Position numbers and translations under genes: made by a program. A stretch of 64,000 nucleotides of DNA. Source: CAYMND01 sp964465065 (GTDB lineage Bacteria; Acidobacteriota; Aminicenantia; UBA2199). The stretch's first letter is position 1, and every line of letters starts with the position of its first letter. Location of the stretch: the NCBI GenBank assembly GCA_964465065.1, contig CAYXHZ010000005.1, positions 1 through 64,000 on the forward strand. The letters run 5' to 3'. Below, piece by piece: positions 53,978-62,242 of the stretch. The notes beneath the pieces were generated by a model. The model did no database searches, had not been told where the DNA came from, and saw nothing but the letters and a program-made list of their open reading frames with translations.

Positions 53978-54007
53978 TTGACTTTTACAGATTCAAAAGT
54001 CTATACT
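53978..54007 (+). promoter_or_regulatory. Promoter of the nrdD operon
   Basis: TTGACT (53978-53983, 5 of 6), an 18-bp spacer and TATACT (54002-54007, 5 of 6). Predicted transcription start near 54014, about 20 nt before the nrdD ATG. The stronger NrdR-like box ends 8 bp upstream of the -35. Confidence 0.6.
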
Positions 54008-54035
54008 TCTGGTGCAGACAGTATGGAGAGGATGG

Positions 54036-56138
54036 ATGGATAATCAGTTTCAGATTCAGAAAAGAGACGGCCGTTATGTACCATTTGAATTGAATAAAAT
54101 TGAAATGGCCATCGCCAAGGCCTTCCGGGCCACCGGCCAGAAAGACCCGGAACGGGTCCGGCTCATGGGGCAGGCCGTTTTCGCCGAATTGAAGATCCGT
54201 TACTTCGATCATCAGCTGGTTCCGGGGGTTGAAGAGGTTCAGGATCTGGTCGAAGGGCAGCTCATCCGCGAGAATCTGGCCGCCACCGCCAAAGCCTACA
54301 TTCTCTACCGGGAAAAGCGGGCCGAGATGCGCGATATCCGCCAGAATTTTCTCGACGGCGTCAAAGTCGTCGACGATTACCTGCAGATGAACGACTGGCG
54401 GGTAAAAGAGAATTCCAACATGTCCTATTCCCTGCAGGGGCTCAATCACCACATCTCTTCCAAACTGGTGGCCAAATACTGGCTGCGCAAGCTGTTCCCA
54501 CTGGACGTGCGCCTGGCTCACGAGGAGGGGGATGTTCATATTCATGATCTCGGCGTTCTGGGGCCGTACTGCGTCGGTTGGGATCTGGAGGACCTGCTGC
54601 GGGTTGGTTTCACCGGGGCCAAAGGCAAGGTCGAATCCAAGCCGGCGCGGCATTTCCGTACCGCCCTGGGCCAGATTGTCAACTTTTTCTATACTCTCCA
54701 GGGCGAAGCCGCCGGCGCCCAGGCTTTCTCCAATTTCGACACCCTGTTGGCGCCGCTGGTGCACTATGACGAACTGGATTACCAGGAAGTCAAGCAATGC
54801 ATGCAGGAATTCGTTTTCAACCTGAACGTGCCGACCCGGGTCGGATTCCAGACTCCGTTCACCAACATCACCATGGACCTGGTACCGCCGTCGACTCTGG
54901 CCGACAAGCCGGTCATCGTCGCCGGTCAGGAACAGGAGCGGACCTACAAGGATTTCATCGCCGAAATGGACATGATCAACCGCGCCTTTGCCGAGGTGAT
55001 GATGGCCGGGGACGCCAAAGGCCGCATTTTCACCTTTCCGATACCGACCTACAATATCGGCAACGATTTCGACTGGGACAGCGATCAGCTCAAACCGATC
55101 TGGGAGATGACCGCCAAGTACGGCATTCCGTATTTCGCCAATTTCGTCAATTCGGATATGAAGCCGGAGGACGCCCGGTCGATGTGCTGTCGGTTGCGCC
55201 TGGACAACCGGGAACTGTGGAAACGGGGCGGCGGGCTGTTCGGCGCCAATCCGCTGACCGGATCGATCGGCGTGGTCACCATCAACCTGCCGCGCATCGG
55301 CTATCGGGCCAAGACCCGGGAGCAGTTCTACAACATTCTGGACCGTCTGATCGATATCGGCGTCGACGCTTTGGAAATCAAGCGCAAGAACATCGAGCGT
55401 TTTACTCACCTGCAACTGTATCCGTTCACCAAATTCTACCTGCGGTCCATAAAGGAAACCCACGGTTGTTACTGGAAATTCCATTTTTCGACCATCGGCA
55501 TCGTCGGCATGAACGAGGCCCTGCTCAACTTCATGGGCAAACCGATCACCGACTCCGAGGGCAAGGCTTTCGCGCTCGAGGTTCTCGATCATATGCGCCA
55601 GCGTCTGGCCGATATTCAGGAAGAAACGGGCAACATGTACAATCTGGAGGCGACGCCTGCCGAAGGGGCCGCCTACCGCCTGGCGCGCATCGACCGGGAA
55701 AAAATGCCGGACATCGTCAGCTCGGGGGTCAAGGAACCGTATTACACGAATTCGGTACACGCCCCGGTGGAGAGCTACGACGATCTGTTCGAGCTGTTGG
55801 CCCACCAGGATGAACTTCAGGTCAAATTCACCGGTGGTACGGTGGTGCACCTGTTTTTCGGCGAAAACATCCAGGACTGGCGTACGGTCAGGTCGCTGAC
55901 CCGAAAAATAACCAACCGTTTCCGGCTGCCCTATTTTTCGTTCACACCCACTTTCTCCATATCTCCGGCCTCCGGTTATATCCCGGGCATCCACACCTTC
56001 GACCCGATGGTGCAGGATCCGGCCGATTTCGAACGGTACGGGGTGTTGATGGAGATGGACGAGGACGAACTGGAAAACATGCCGTCCGGGTCCTACCTCG
56101 TGATCCATGACGACGACGAGAAGATGCCGATTCAGTGA
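54036..56138 (+). CDS. nrdD: Anaerobic (class III) ribonucleoside-triphosphate reductase, large chain lacking the glycyl radical domain
   Basis: Reduces ribonucleoside triphosphates anaerobically. Residues 1-100 are an ATP-cone regulatory domain. The core shows AHEEGDVHIHDLG (161-173), candidate active-site Cys179, and RSMCCRLRLD (381-390, Cys384/385). The 700-residue chain ends in an acidic tail (MEMDEDELENMPSGSY). Where NrdD normally continues with a four-cysteine zinc site and the RVxGYxxP glycyl radical motif, both are missing: FSFTPTFSISPASGYIPG has no cysteine. The radical motif is encoded by the next gene. GGAGAGG before ATG 54036 sets the start. No frameshift joins the two: they are in different frames with 47 bases between. 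Confidence 0.92.
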   Translation: MDNQFQIQKRDGRYVPFELNKIEMAIAKAFRATGQKDPERVRLMGQAVFAELKIRYFDHQLVPGVEEVQDLVEGQLIRENLAATAKAYILYREKRAEMRDIRQNFLDGVKVVDDYLQMNDWRVKENSNMSYSLQGLNHHISSKLVAKYWLRKLFPLDVRLAHEEGDVHIHDLGVLGPYCVGWDLEDLLRVGFTGAKGKVESKPARHFRTALGQIVNFFYTLQGEAAGAQAFSNFDTLLAPLVHYDELDYQEVKQCMQEFVFNLNVPTRVGFQTPFTNITMDLVPPSTLADKPVIVAGQEQERTYKDFIAEMDMINRAFAEVMMAGDAKGRIFTFPIPTYNIGNDFDWDSDQLKPIWEMTAKYGIPYFANFVNSDMKPEDARSMCCRLRLDNRELWKRGGGLFGANPLTGSIGVVTINLPRIGYRAKTREQFYNILDRLIDIGVDALEIKRKNIERFTHLQLYPFTKFYLRSIKETHGCYWKFHFSTIGIVGMNEALLNFMGKPITDSEGKAFALEVLDHMRQRLADIQEETGNMYNLEATPAEGAAYRLARIDREKMPDIVSSGVKEPYYTNSVHAPVESYDDLFELLAHQDELQVKFTGGTVVHLFFGENIQDWRTVRSLTRKITNRFRLPYFSFTPTFSISPASGYIPGIHTFDPMVQDPADFERYGVLMEMDEDELENMPSGSYLVIHDDDEKMPIQ

Positions 56139-56185
56139 ACAAGTCCGTGTAACGATATGACGACGATGACGATGAGGAGGAGACG

Positions 56186-56371
56186 ATGATCAATCCGCGT
56201 GAGGAACTGCTCAAGGACAAGAAGAAAGTACTGGTAAAAGTCATCCCGACTGAAGTCTACTCTCGGGTTGTCGGTTATTACCGCCCCATTCAGAACTGGA
56301 ATAAAGGCAAGGTGGAGGAGTTCAGCCACCGGCAGATGATCGATCCCAAACGGATCGACCTGGACGACTGA
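56186..56371 (+). CDS. Stand-alone glycyl radical domain of NrdD
   Basis: A 61-residue protein whose residues about 21-50 (EVYSRVVGYYRPIQNWNKGK and following) match the very C-terminus of class III ribonucleotide reductases, with the presumed radical glycine at Gly30. It has no cysteine. GAGGAGG 5 nt before ATG 56186 shows it is translated in its own right. Position between the truncated nrdD and the activase nrdG suggests that it assembles with the large chain and is activated by NrdG, comparable to the GrcA/YfiD spare domain of pyruvate formate-lyase. Function by homology and context. Confidence 0.85.
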   Translation: MINPREELLKDKKKVLVKVIPTEVYSRVVGYYRPIQNWNKGKVEEFSHRQMIDPKRIDLDD

Positions 56372-56392
56372 GTCCGGCGCGGGCGCGGCGAG

Positions 56393-57142
56393 TTGGGCTG
56401 GATCAAAGGATTTGTCGGCCTTTCCCTGATAGACTACCCCGATAAAATCGCGGCGGCAGTCTTTTGCGGGGGCTGCCCGTTTCGTTGCCCTTTCTGTCAC
56501 AACGTCAAACTGGTGCTGGATCCGGCCGGGTTGCCGGATTATCGTGAAGACGATATCCTGGCGCGTCTGGAATCGCGATGCGGTTTCTGCGACGGGGTGG
56601 TGATCAGTGGCGGGGAGCCGCTGATGCATCCCGGTCTGGAACTTTTCGTCCGCAAACTGAAAAGCCTGGGCTTTTCGGTCAAACTGGATACCAACGGTTA
56701 TTATCCGGAACCGCTGGCCCGTTTGCTGGACAGCGGACTCCTCGATTTCGTATCCATGGACCTCAAGTCCACAGTTAAAAAATACGCTCAGGCCGCCGGG
56801 GTTCAGATCGACTGGTGGCGTATCGAACGCGCCATCACCCTGCTCAACCGCAGCCAGGTAAAGCACGAGTTCCGCACCACCCTGGTACCGGGTCTGGTGA
56901 ACCGGGCGGACCTGGTCGAGATGGCTTTGATTCTGGGGCAAAGCGCTCCCTGGGTGTTGCAGCCGTTCCGGCCGTTGAGCACACTGGAACCCGGTTATAC
57001 GCGGCTGGCTCCTTACAGCGAGGCCGAGACTGGCGAACTGTTGCGCCAGGCGCAGACGCTCAAGGCCAATGTCAGCGTCCGGCTCGATTTCGATCCAGCC
57101 GACCGGCACTTCAACCAGAAGGCCGTGTCGATCACCGCCTGA
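56393..57142 (+). CDS. nrdG: Anaerobic ribonucleotide reductase activating radical-SAM protein
   Basis: Uses SAM and a 4Fe-4S cluster to create the glycyl radical. CxxxCxxC cluster motif is CPFRCPFC (residues about 28-35), followed by GGEPLMHP (SAM-binding GGE). The 249-residue length is longer than the shortest NrdG and fits the NrdG2-type/pyruvate formate-lyase-activase-like form. The start is TTG 56393, 21 bp after the glycyl-radical gene. Likely target: Gly30 of the small protein. Confidence 0.9.
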   Translation: MGWIKGFVGLSLIDYPDKIAAAVFCGGCPFRCPFCHNVKLVLDPAGLPDYREDDILARLESRCGFCDGVVISGGEPLMHPGLELFVRKLKSLGFSVKLDTNGYYPEPLARLLDSGLLDFVSMDLKSTVKKYAQAAGVQIDWWRIERAITLLNRSQVKHEFRTTLVPGLVNRADLVEMALILGQSAPWVLQPFRPLSTLEPGYTRLAPYSEAETGELLRQAQTLKANVSVRLDFDPADRHFNQKAVSITA

Positions 57143-57171
57143 AATTCAAACGATGGTAAAAAGAGGCAAGC

Positions 57172-60100
57172 ATGTCCGTGTTTGACCAAACCCCTGTCTT
57201 CACTACTGTGGAATTGCTACCGATCCTGCAGGCGAATTACGGCCTGGAAGGGGACTTGACGAGCCTGCCTTCCGAGCGGGACCAGAACTTTCGGCTGAGC
57301 TGCCGGGATGGACGGCGGTATGTCGTGAAAATCGCCAATGCCGCAGAGGATCTGGCCGCGCTGGATTTCCAGAACCGGGTGCTGAACCGGCTCGCTACCG
57401 TTCTGGAGCTGACGCCGCGACTCCTGTCGACTCTCGATGGCCGGCAGATCTGCGAGGTCCCGGGATCGGATGGCCGAGGTCGGCACCTGCTGAGGGTGCT
57501 GAGTTTTCTGCCCGGAGAGCCGCTGGCCCGCTGCCCGATCCATTCGCCGGCGCTGCTGGGAGATTTGGGACGGACTCTGGCCGAAGTGGACCGGGCGCTG
57601 GCGGAATTGGGTGAAAACCCGTTTCACGAGGATTTCCCCTGGCATCCGGACCAGGCTTTCGCCGTCATCGCCGAACATGCCGGTAAAATCAGCGAGCCTG
57701 GGTTGCGGCGAAAAATCCGTGTTTTCGCCGGGGAAGCCCGCGAACGTCTGCAAACCGTATGGTCCGAATTGCCGCGCAGTCTGATCTACAACGACGCCAA
57801 CGACTACAACGTACTGGTCCAGCGGCAGCGGGTCAGCGGCCTGATCGATTTCGGCGATCTGGTCTACGGCAGCACCGTAGCCGACCCTGCGGTGGCCTGC
57901 GCCTACGCCGTTCTGGGCAAGTCCGATCCGCTGGCGGCCATTCTGCCGATCGTAAGCGCCTACCATCGGGTCCGGCCGCTCGCTGGCAACGAGATCGCCG
58001 CCCTGATCGACCTGTTGCGCCTGCGCTTGTGCGTCAGTGTCTGCCTGGCCGCCTGGCAGAGGCGGCGACGGCCACAGGATGAGTATCTGTTCATCAGTCA
58101 GCAGCCGATCATGGCCGCGCTGCCCGGTCTGCTGAGCCTGAACTACGGCCTGACCCTGGCCCGTTTGCGTCAGGCCTGTGATGCAGACCCTCTGGAGAAT
58201 GCCCGGGGCGTTTTGGACTGGCTGCAGCGGGAGAGAGACCGGAACGGGTTTGCGCCGGTCGTTGAAGCTGATTGGTCCGGTCATAAGCTGAAGGTGCTGG
58301 ACCTGAGTATCGCCAGTCCGCTGTATCAGGGGGATCCGCAGCGAAACGGCGAGGCGGAACTGACAGCCCGCATCCAGGCCGAAACGGACGGCGCACAGCC
58401 AGGAGTCGGCCGTTACGACGAGGCCAGGTTGCTCTACGTTTCCCCCCTGTTTCAGACCGGCCCGACCGGTACCGAAGCGCGGACGGTGCACCTGGGTGTC
58501 GACCTGTTCATGCCTCCGGGTACAGCGGTATTCGCCCCGCTGGACGGTGTGGTGCACGCTTTCGCCCGCAACCGCGCCCGGCTCGATTATGGTCCGGTGA
58601 TCATTCTGAAGCATCGCGATCCGCATGGCCGGACTTTTTATACGCTGTACGGCCATCTCAGCCCGGCTTCGCTGCGCGGGCTTCACATCGGTAAAGTCAT
58701 TCCCAAAGGCGAGCGCTTTGCCCGGCTCGGTACGGCCGAAGTGAACGGCGGCTGGACGCCGCACCTGCATTTCCAGATCATATTGGACCTGTTCGGACTG
58801 GGAACCGATTTTCCGGGAGTGGCCAGGCCAAGCGAAAGGGAATTCTGGTGCACCGTGTCGCCGGACCCCAACCTGATTCTGGGCATACCCCACGATGCTT
58901 TTCCGGCGCCCGACCCCGACCGCAGCCAGACACTGGCGGCGCGCAAGCGCTACATCGGCCCCAGCCTGTCCATCGGCTACCAGGAACCGGTCAAGCTTGT
59001 CCGAGGCTGGATGCAGTACCTCTACGACGAAAACGGCCGCCGATATCTGGACTGCTACAACAACGTGCCCCATGTCGGCCACTGCCACCCGAAAGTGGTG
59101 GAGGCAATACGTCGCCAGACAGGCCTTCTCAACACCAACACCCGCTATCTTCACGACCATATCAATGCATTTGCCGAAAAGCTGACGGCCACCCTGCCCG
59201 AAAAGCTGCAGGTATGCTACTTTCTCAACTCGGCCAGCGAGGCCAACGAACTGGCTCTGCGTCTGGCCCGGACTGTCACCGGCCGCCGCGACATGATCGT
59301 TCTGGAAGCCGCTTATCACGGCCATACTTCGTCGTTGATCGACATCAGCCCCTACAAGCACGACGGTCCCGGAGGCCTGGGGGCACCGGACTGGGTGCAT
59401 GCGGCTCCGTTGGCCGATGTCTACCGCGGCCGCTACAAGGCCGACGATCCCCGGGCCGGGGCAAAGTACGCCGCCGCTGTGGCTGAGATATTGGCAGGCA
59501 TGCGCCGCAACGGCCGGGCACCGGCCGGCTTCATCGCCGAGAGCTGTCCCAGCGTCGGCGGGCAGATATTTTTTCCTGCAGGCTATCTCGCGGAGGTGTA
59601 CCGGCTGGTCCGCGCCGCCGGAGGCGTATGCATCGCCGACGAGGTGCAGACCGGTTACGGCCGCATCGGCAACGGATTTTACGCCTTCGAAACTCAGGGC
59701 GTCGAGCCGGATATGGTCGTACTGGGCAAGCCCATCGGCAACGGTCACCCCCTGGCTGCCCTGGTCACCACCCGGGAGATCGCCGACGCTTTCCACAACG
59801 GCATGGAATTTTTCAGCACCTTCGGCGGCAATCCGGTGTCCTGCCTGGTCGGCGCCACCGTTCTCGACGTGGTCCTGGAAGAACGTTTGCAGGCGCACGC
59901 CCTGGAAACGGGAAACCACCTGCTTGCCGGATTGCGACCGCTGAAGGAGAAACACGTCGTTGTCGGCGACGTCCGCGGCAGCGGCCTGTTTCTCGGAGTC
60001 GAGCTGGTGCGCGACCGCAGGACCCTGGAACCGGCCGACAGCGAGGCGGCCTACGTGGTGAACCGGCTGCGGCAGGAGGGCATCCTGCTGGGCAGCGACG

Positions 60101-60204
60101 GTCCCTTTCACAACGTGATCAAGATCCGCCCGCCCATGCCCTTCGATACCTCAGACGCCGATTTCCTGGTCTCGGTTCTCGACCAGGTTCTCGGCGAACT
60201 GTAG
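57172..60204 (+). CDS. Three-domain fusion: APH-like kinase, M23 peptidase-like domain, class III aminotransferase
   Basis: A 1010-residue protein. Residues 1-350: aminoglycoside phosphotransferase-type kinase with catalytic-loop YNDANDYNVL (Asp208) and LIDFGDL (Asp226). Residues about 400-560: M23-type domain with HLGVD (His440, Asp444) and HLHF (His531, His533), the full metal-ligand set. Residues about 590-1010: fold-type I class III aminotransferase with Schiff-base Lys853 in LGKPIGNGHPLAAL. The kinase and aminotransferase halves resemble human hydroxylysine kinase and 5-phosphohydroxylysine phospho-lyase. So a kinase-then-PLP-lyase pathway in one chain is plausible. The role of the M23 module is unknown. 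GAGG near 57163 supports ATG 57172. Confidence 0.88.
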   Translation: MSVFDQTPVFTTVELLPILQANYGLEGDLTSLPSERDQNFRLSCRDGRRYVVKIANAAEDLAALDFQNRVLNRLATVLELTPRLLSTLDGRQICEVPGSDGRGRHLLRVLSFLPGEPLARCPIHSPALLGDLGRTLAEVDRALAELGENPFHEDFPWHPDQAFAVIAEHAGKISEPGLRRKIRVFAGEARERLQTVWSELPRSLIYNDANDYNVLVQRQRVSGLIDFGDLVYGSTVADPAVACAYAVLGKSDPLAAILPIVSAYHRVRPLAGNEIAALIDLLRLRLCVSVCLAAWQRRRRPQDEYLFISQQPIMAALPGLLSLNYGLTLARLRQACDADPLENARGVLDWLQRERDRNGFAPVVEADWSGHKLKVLDLSIASPLYQGDPQRNGEAELTARIQAETDGAQPGVGRYDEARLLYVSPLFQTGPTGTEARTVHLGVDLFMPPGTAVFAPLDGVVHAFARNRARLDYGPVIILKHRDPHGRTFYTLYGHLSPASLRGLHIGKVIPKGERFARLGTAEVNGGWTPHLHFQIILDLFGLGTDFPGVARPSEREFWCTVSPDPNLILGIPHDAFPAPDPDRSQTLAARKRYIGPSLSIGYQEPVKLVRGWMQYLYDENGRRYLDCYNNVPHVGHCHPKVVEAIRRQTGLLNTNTRYLHDHINAFAEKLTATLPEKLQVCYFLNSASEANELALRLARTVTGRRDMIVLEAAYHGHTSSLIDISPYKHDGPGGLGAPDWVHAAPLADVYRGRYKADDPRAGAKYAAAVAEILAGMRRNGRAPAGFIAESCPSVGGQIFFPAGYLAEVYRLVRAAGGVCIADEVQTGYGRIGNGFYAFETQGVEPDMVVLGKPIGNGHPLAALVTTREIADAFHNGMEFFSTFGGNPVSCLVGATVLDVVLEERLQAHALETGNHLLAGLRPLKEKHVVVGDVRGSGLFLGVELVRDRRTLEPADSEAAYVVNRLRQEGILLGSDGPFHNVIKIRPPMPFDTSDADFLVSVLDQVLGEL

Positions 60205-60378
60205 AGGCCAGGTACTGATTAGAATCATTGGCAGGCGCTGACGATGGCAATCGGCCGGGAATCGATCGGATTCGAATTTAGCTTCCAAATAAAAATATTT
60301 CATACAAGTAACCTTCGGACGGCTTTTGAGCGTATTCTAGGCCTACGGCTTTATACATCCCAAGCATAGGAGATGACA

Positions 60379-61488
60379 ATGGCTTCACATGCGGCGGCTT
60401 GTATTATTTGTGTTGTCACGATCGGTATGATGGGAATTTTTCCAATATCCGCTTCACAAAATGTGAGACAGGACAGTATCTGCCTTGTGTTTGACTCCAG
60501 CGAGGCCGAGCGGGTACTGTCTCTGCTGCAGCTGCGCCGATCCGGACGGGATATCCCGGAGTCGGAGTGGCAAAAGCTCTTTACCTGCAGGCCGTACCTG
60601 CGGTTGAAGAAGCGTGAAGCGTTCATCGGCGAGATGTTTCGAAACCCGAAAAACGTATTTGATGATGAAGACTTCAAGAAATTTATCTTGAGTGAATCAC
60701 TACTGCTGCGATACCAGGAACTTCGGAAAGCCCTGGAGCGATGGGGAAAGGTGGATCTGGAGCGCACTGCATACCGGGTTCTGCAATACCTGCCGAAAGG
60801 TGCGGTGATACACAGTTCTGTGTATCCGATGATCAAGCCCAGAGAGAATTCGTTTGTCTGGGAGATGGACACCGATCCGGCCATATTTCTATATCTGGCT
60901 CCCGAAATTAGCGGAGAGAAATTTGAAAACACGGTTGCTCATGAGATGCACCACATTGGTTTGTCCAGTTTGGAAGATGAATATAATAAAAAGATCGAGT
61001 CTCTGGATGATAAGGCAAAAAGTGCAGCCCGATGGATGGGGGCTTTCGGAGAAGGATTCGCCATGCTGGCCGCCGCCGGTGGACCTGACTGCCATCCGCA
61101 TTCGGTCAGCTCCATCGAGGAACGGAATCGCTGGAACGGCGACATGGCCAATTTCGCCCATGACCTGCGCGAAGTGGAGGCCTTTTTTCTGTCTATTGTC
61201 AACGGAGATTTTGCCGATGATGAAGCCGTAACTGCAAAAGGATCGAGTTATTTCGGTGTTCAGGGCGCCTGGTACACTGTGGGATATAAAATGGCTGTGA
61301 CCGTGGAAAAATGCTACGGCCGCAAACTGCTGCTGGAAACGATGCTCGATCCTCGTTTGCTATTGATCCATTACAATCGGGCGGTACAAGAGTTGAACTC
61401 CAAATGCGAATCTCCTTTGCCGCTTTGGTCTCAGGAAATTTTATATAAGACTTTTCCACAGTGGGAAAAAGGGGACATCACTCGGTAA
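60379..61488 (+). CDS. Putative secreted zinc metallopeptidase, DUF5700-like
   Basis: A 369-residue protein with an N-terminal hydrophobic signal segment (AACIICVVTIGMMGIFPISA). HEMHH near residue 195 is an HExxH zinc site; FGEGFAML about 35 residues on supplies a probable third Glu ligand. The layout matches the DUF5700 putative peptidase group. GGAG before 60373 places ATG 60379 best. Flanked by a 174-bp gap upstream without recognisable features and convergent with the CGNR gene. Activity untested in the family, as far as I know. Confidence 0.65.
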   Translation: MASHAAACIICVVTIGMMGIFPISASQNVRQDSICLVFDSSEAERVLSLLQLRRSGRDIPESEWQKLFTCRPYLRLKKREAFIGEMFRNPKNVFDDEDFKKFILSESLLLRYQELRKALERWGKVDLERTAYRVLQYLPKGAVIHSSVYPMIKPRENSFVWEMDTDPAIFLYLAPEISGEKFENTVAHEMHHIGLSSLEDEYNKKIESLDDKAKSAARWMGAFGEGFAMLAAAGGPDCHPHSVSSIEERNRWNGDMANFAHDLREVEAFFLSIVNGDFADDEAVTAKGSSYFGVQGAWYTVGYKMAVTVEKCYGRKLLLETMLDPRLLLIHYNRAVQELNSKCESPLPLWSQEILYKTFPQWEKGDITR

Positions 61489-61512
61489 TCCGTCCAGTAA
61501 AAATCTGAAACT

Positions 61513-62118
61513 CTACGCACCGTTGCGGTGGCGCCGGTAGGATCTTTGCGCCTTCACCCGGTTCCCGCAGACCTTCATGTCGCACCAGCGGCGGCTGTGG
61601 TTCTTGCTGCGGTCCAGAAACAACCAGCGGCAATCCGCGCAATCGCATTCCCGCACATGGTGCAGATCCTCCGAAGTCAGCAATCCGGCCGCCGATTTGA
61701 CGATGGGCCAGAGCGGGGAGTCGAGCCGAATGGTCGGGGCAGGCCAGCCCAGGCGAAACCCGCCCGGTTCCGTCTGCAGCTGCAGCCGGGAATGGCTCTC
61801 GCTCAGAAAACGACTGAAGAGTGCCAGGTCATCAGCGGAGCTTGACTCTTGTCTCAGGTGATTGCTCACGATGCGGAACAGGCACTCGCGCAGTTCGATG
61901 GCCTTGCTCAGAGCTGCGACCGCCGCATCGGGATCAGATGCCGCCGCTTGCAGCAGCGCGGCCCGTTGCTTGTCTGGGATCGCTCCCGCCTGACAGGCCC
62001 AGTCTGTCAGGTCCTGATAGGAGGTCAACAGTTCTTTCTGCTTTCCGGCCAGAGGCCGGTTGTCCAGGGTGTTGATGAAATCGAGCGAGATTTCTCCGGC
62101 GACGATTTGATACTTCAT
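61513..62118 (-). CDS. CGNR zinc-finger/ABATE-domain protein, probable regulator
   Basis: A 201-residue protein. The N-terminal ABATE-like domain (LDFINTLDNRP ... ELRECLFRIVSNHL) precedes a zinc-finger: CDCADCRWLFLDRSKNHSRRWCDMKVCGNRVKAQRSYRR, with the CGNR box. These are stress-associated putative transcription regulators that often sit beside transporters. The divergent EamA transporter gene next to it fits that pattern. GAGG 8 nt before ATG 62118; the frame extends upstream to 62190. Confidence 0.87.
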   Translation of the reverse strand: MKYQIVAGEISLDFINTLDNRPLAGKQKELLTSYQDLTDWACQAGAIPDKQRAALLQAAASDPDAAVAALSKAIELRECLFRIVSNHLRQESSSADDLALFSRFLSESHSRLQLQTEPGGFRLGWPAPTIRLDSPLWPIVKSAAGLLTSEDLHHVRECDCADCRWLFLDRSKNHSRRWCDMKVCGNRVKAQRSYRRHRNGA

Positions 62119-62242
62119 ACAGTTTTCCTCGAGTTTTACACCGCTATTATAACCGAAAAACCGTTTTCCGACTCTTGACAATCCGTTCACAATGAAATAA
62201 ACTAACCACCATGGGCGATATTAGATGGTTATAGAGGTGATC

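Larger units (their letters stand above)
53751..54035. other. Regulatory region upstream of the anaerobic ribonucleotide reductase operon
   Basis: 285 bases without a gene. T-runs at 53817-53826 and 53940-53948 alternate with GC-rich blocks, and the last 85 bases hold a promoter and two NrdR-like boxes listed separately. It also divides nrdD from the S4 gene, which is transcribed away. Confidence 0.5.

Noticed and set aside
53985..56108. 707-codon open frame opposite nrdD
   Set aside because: Shadow of nrdD; no motif, and it runs across the nrdD promoter.
54036..56371. Frameshift or sequencing error splitting an ordinary nrdD
   Set aside because: The end of the large chain has no zinc-site cysteines in any frame, the small gene has a well-spaced strong ribosome binding site, and 47 bases with stops separate them. 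A single indel would not restore a normal C-terminus.
57217..60111. 964-codon open frame on the minus strand opposite the three-domain aminotransferase
   Set aside because: It mirrors a confidently identified gene, has no recognisable motif and is explained by GC-rich codon bias leaving the opposite strand free of stops.
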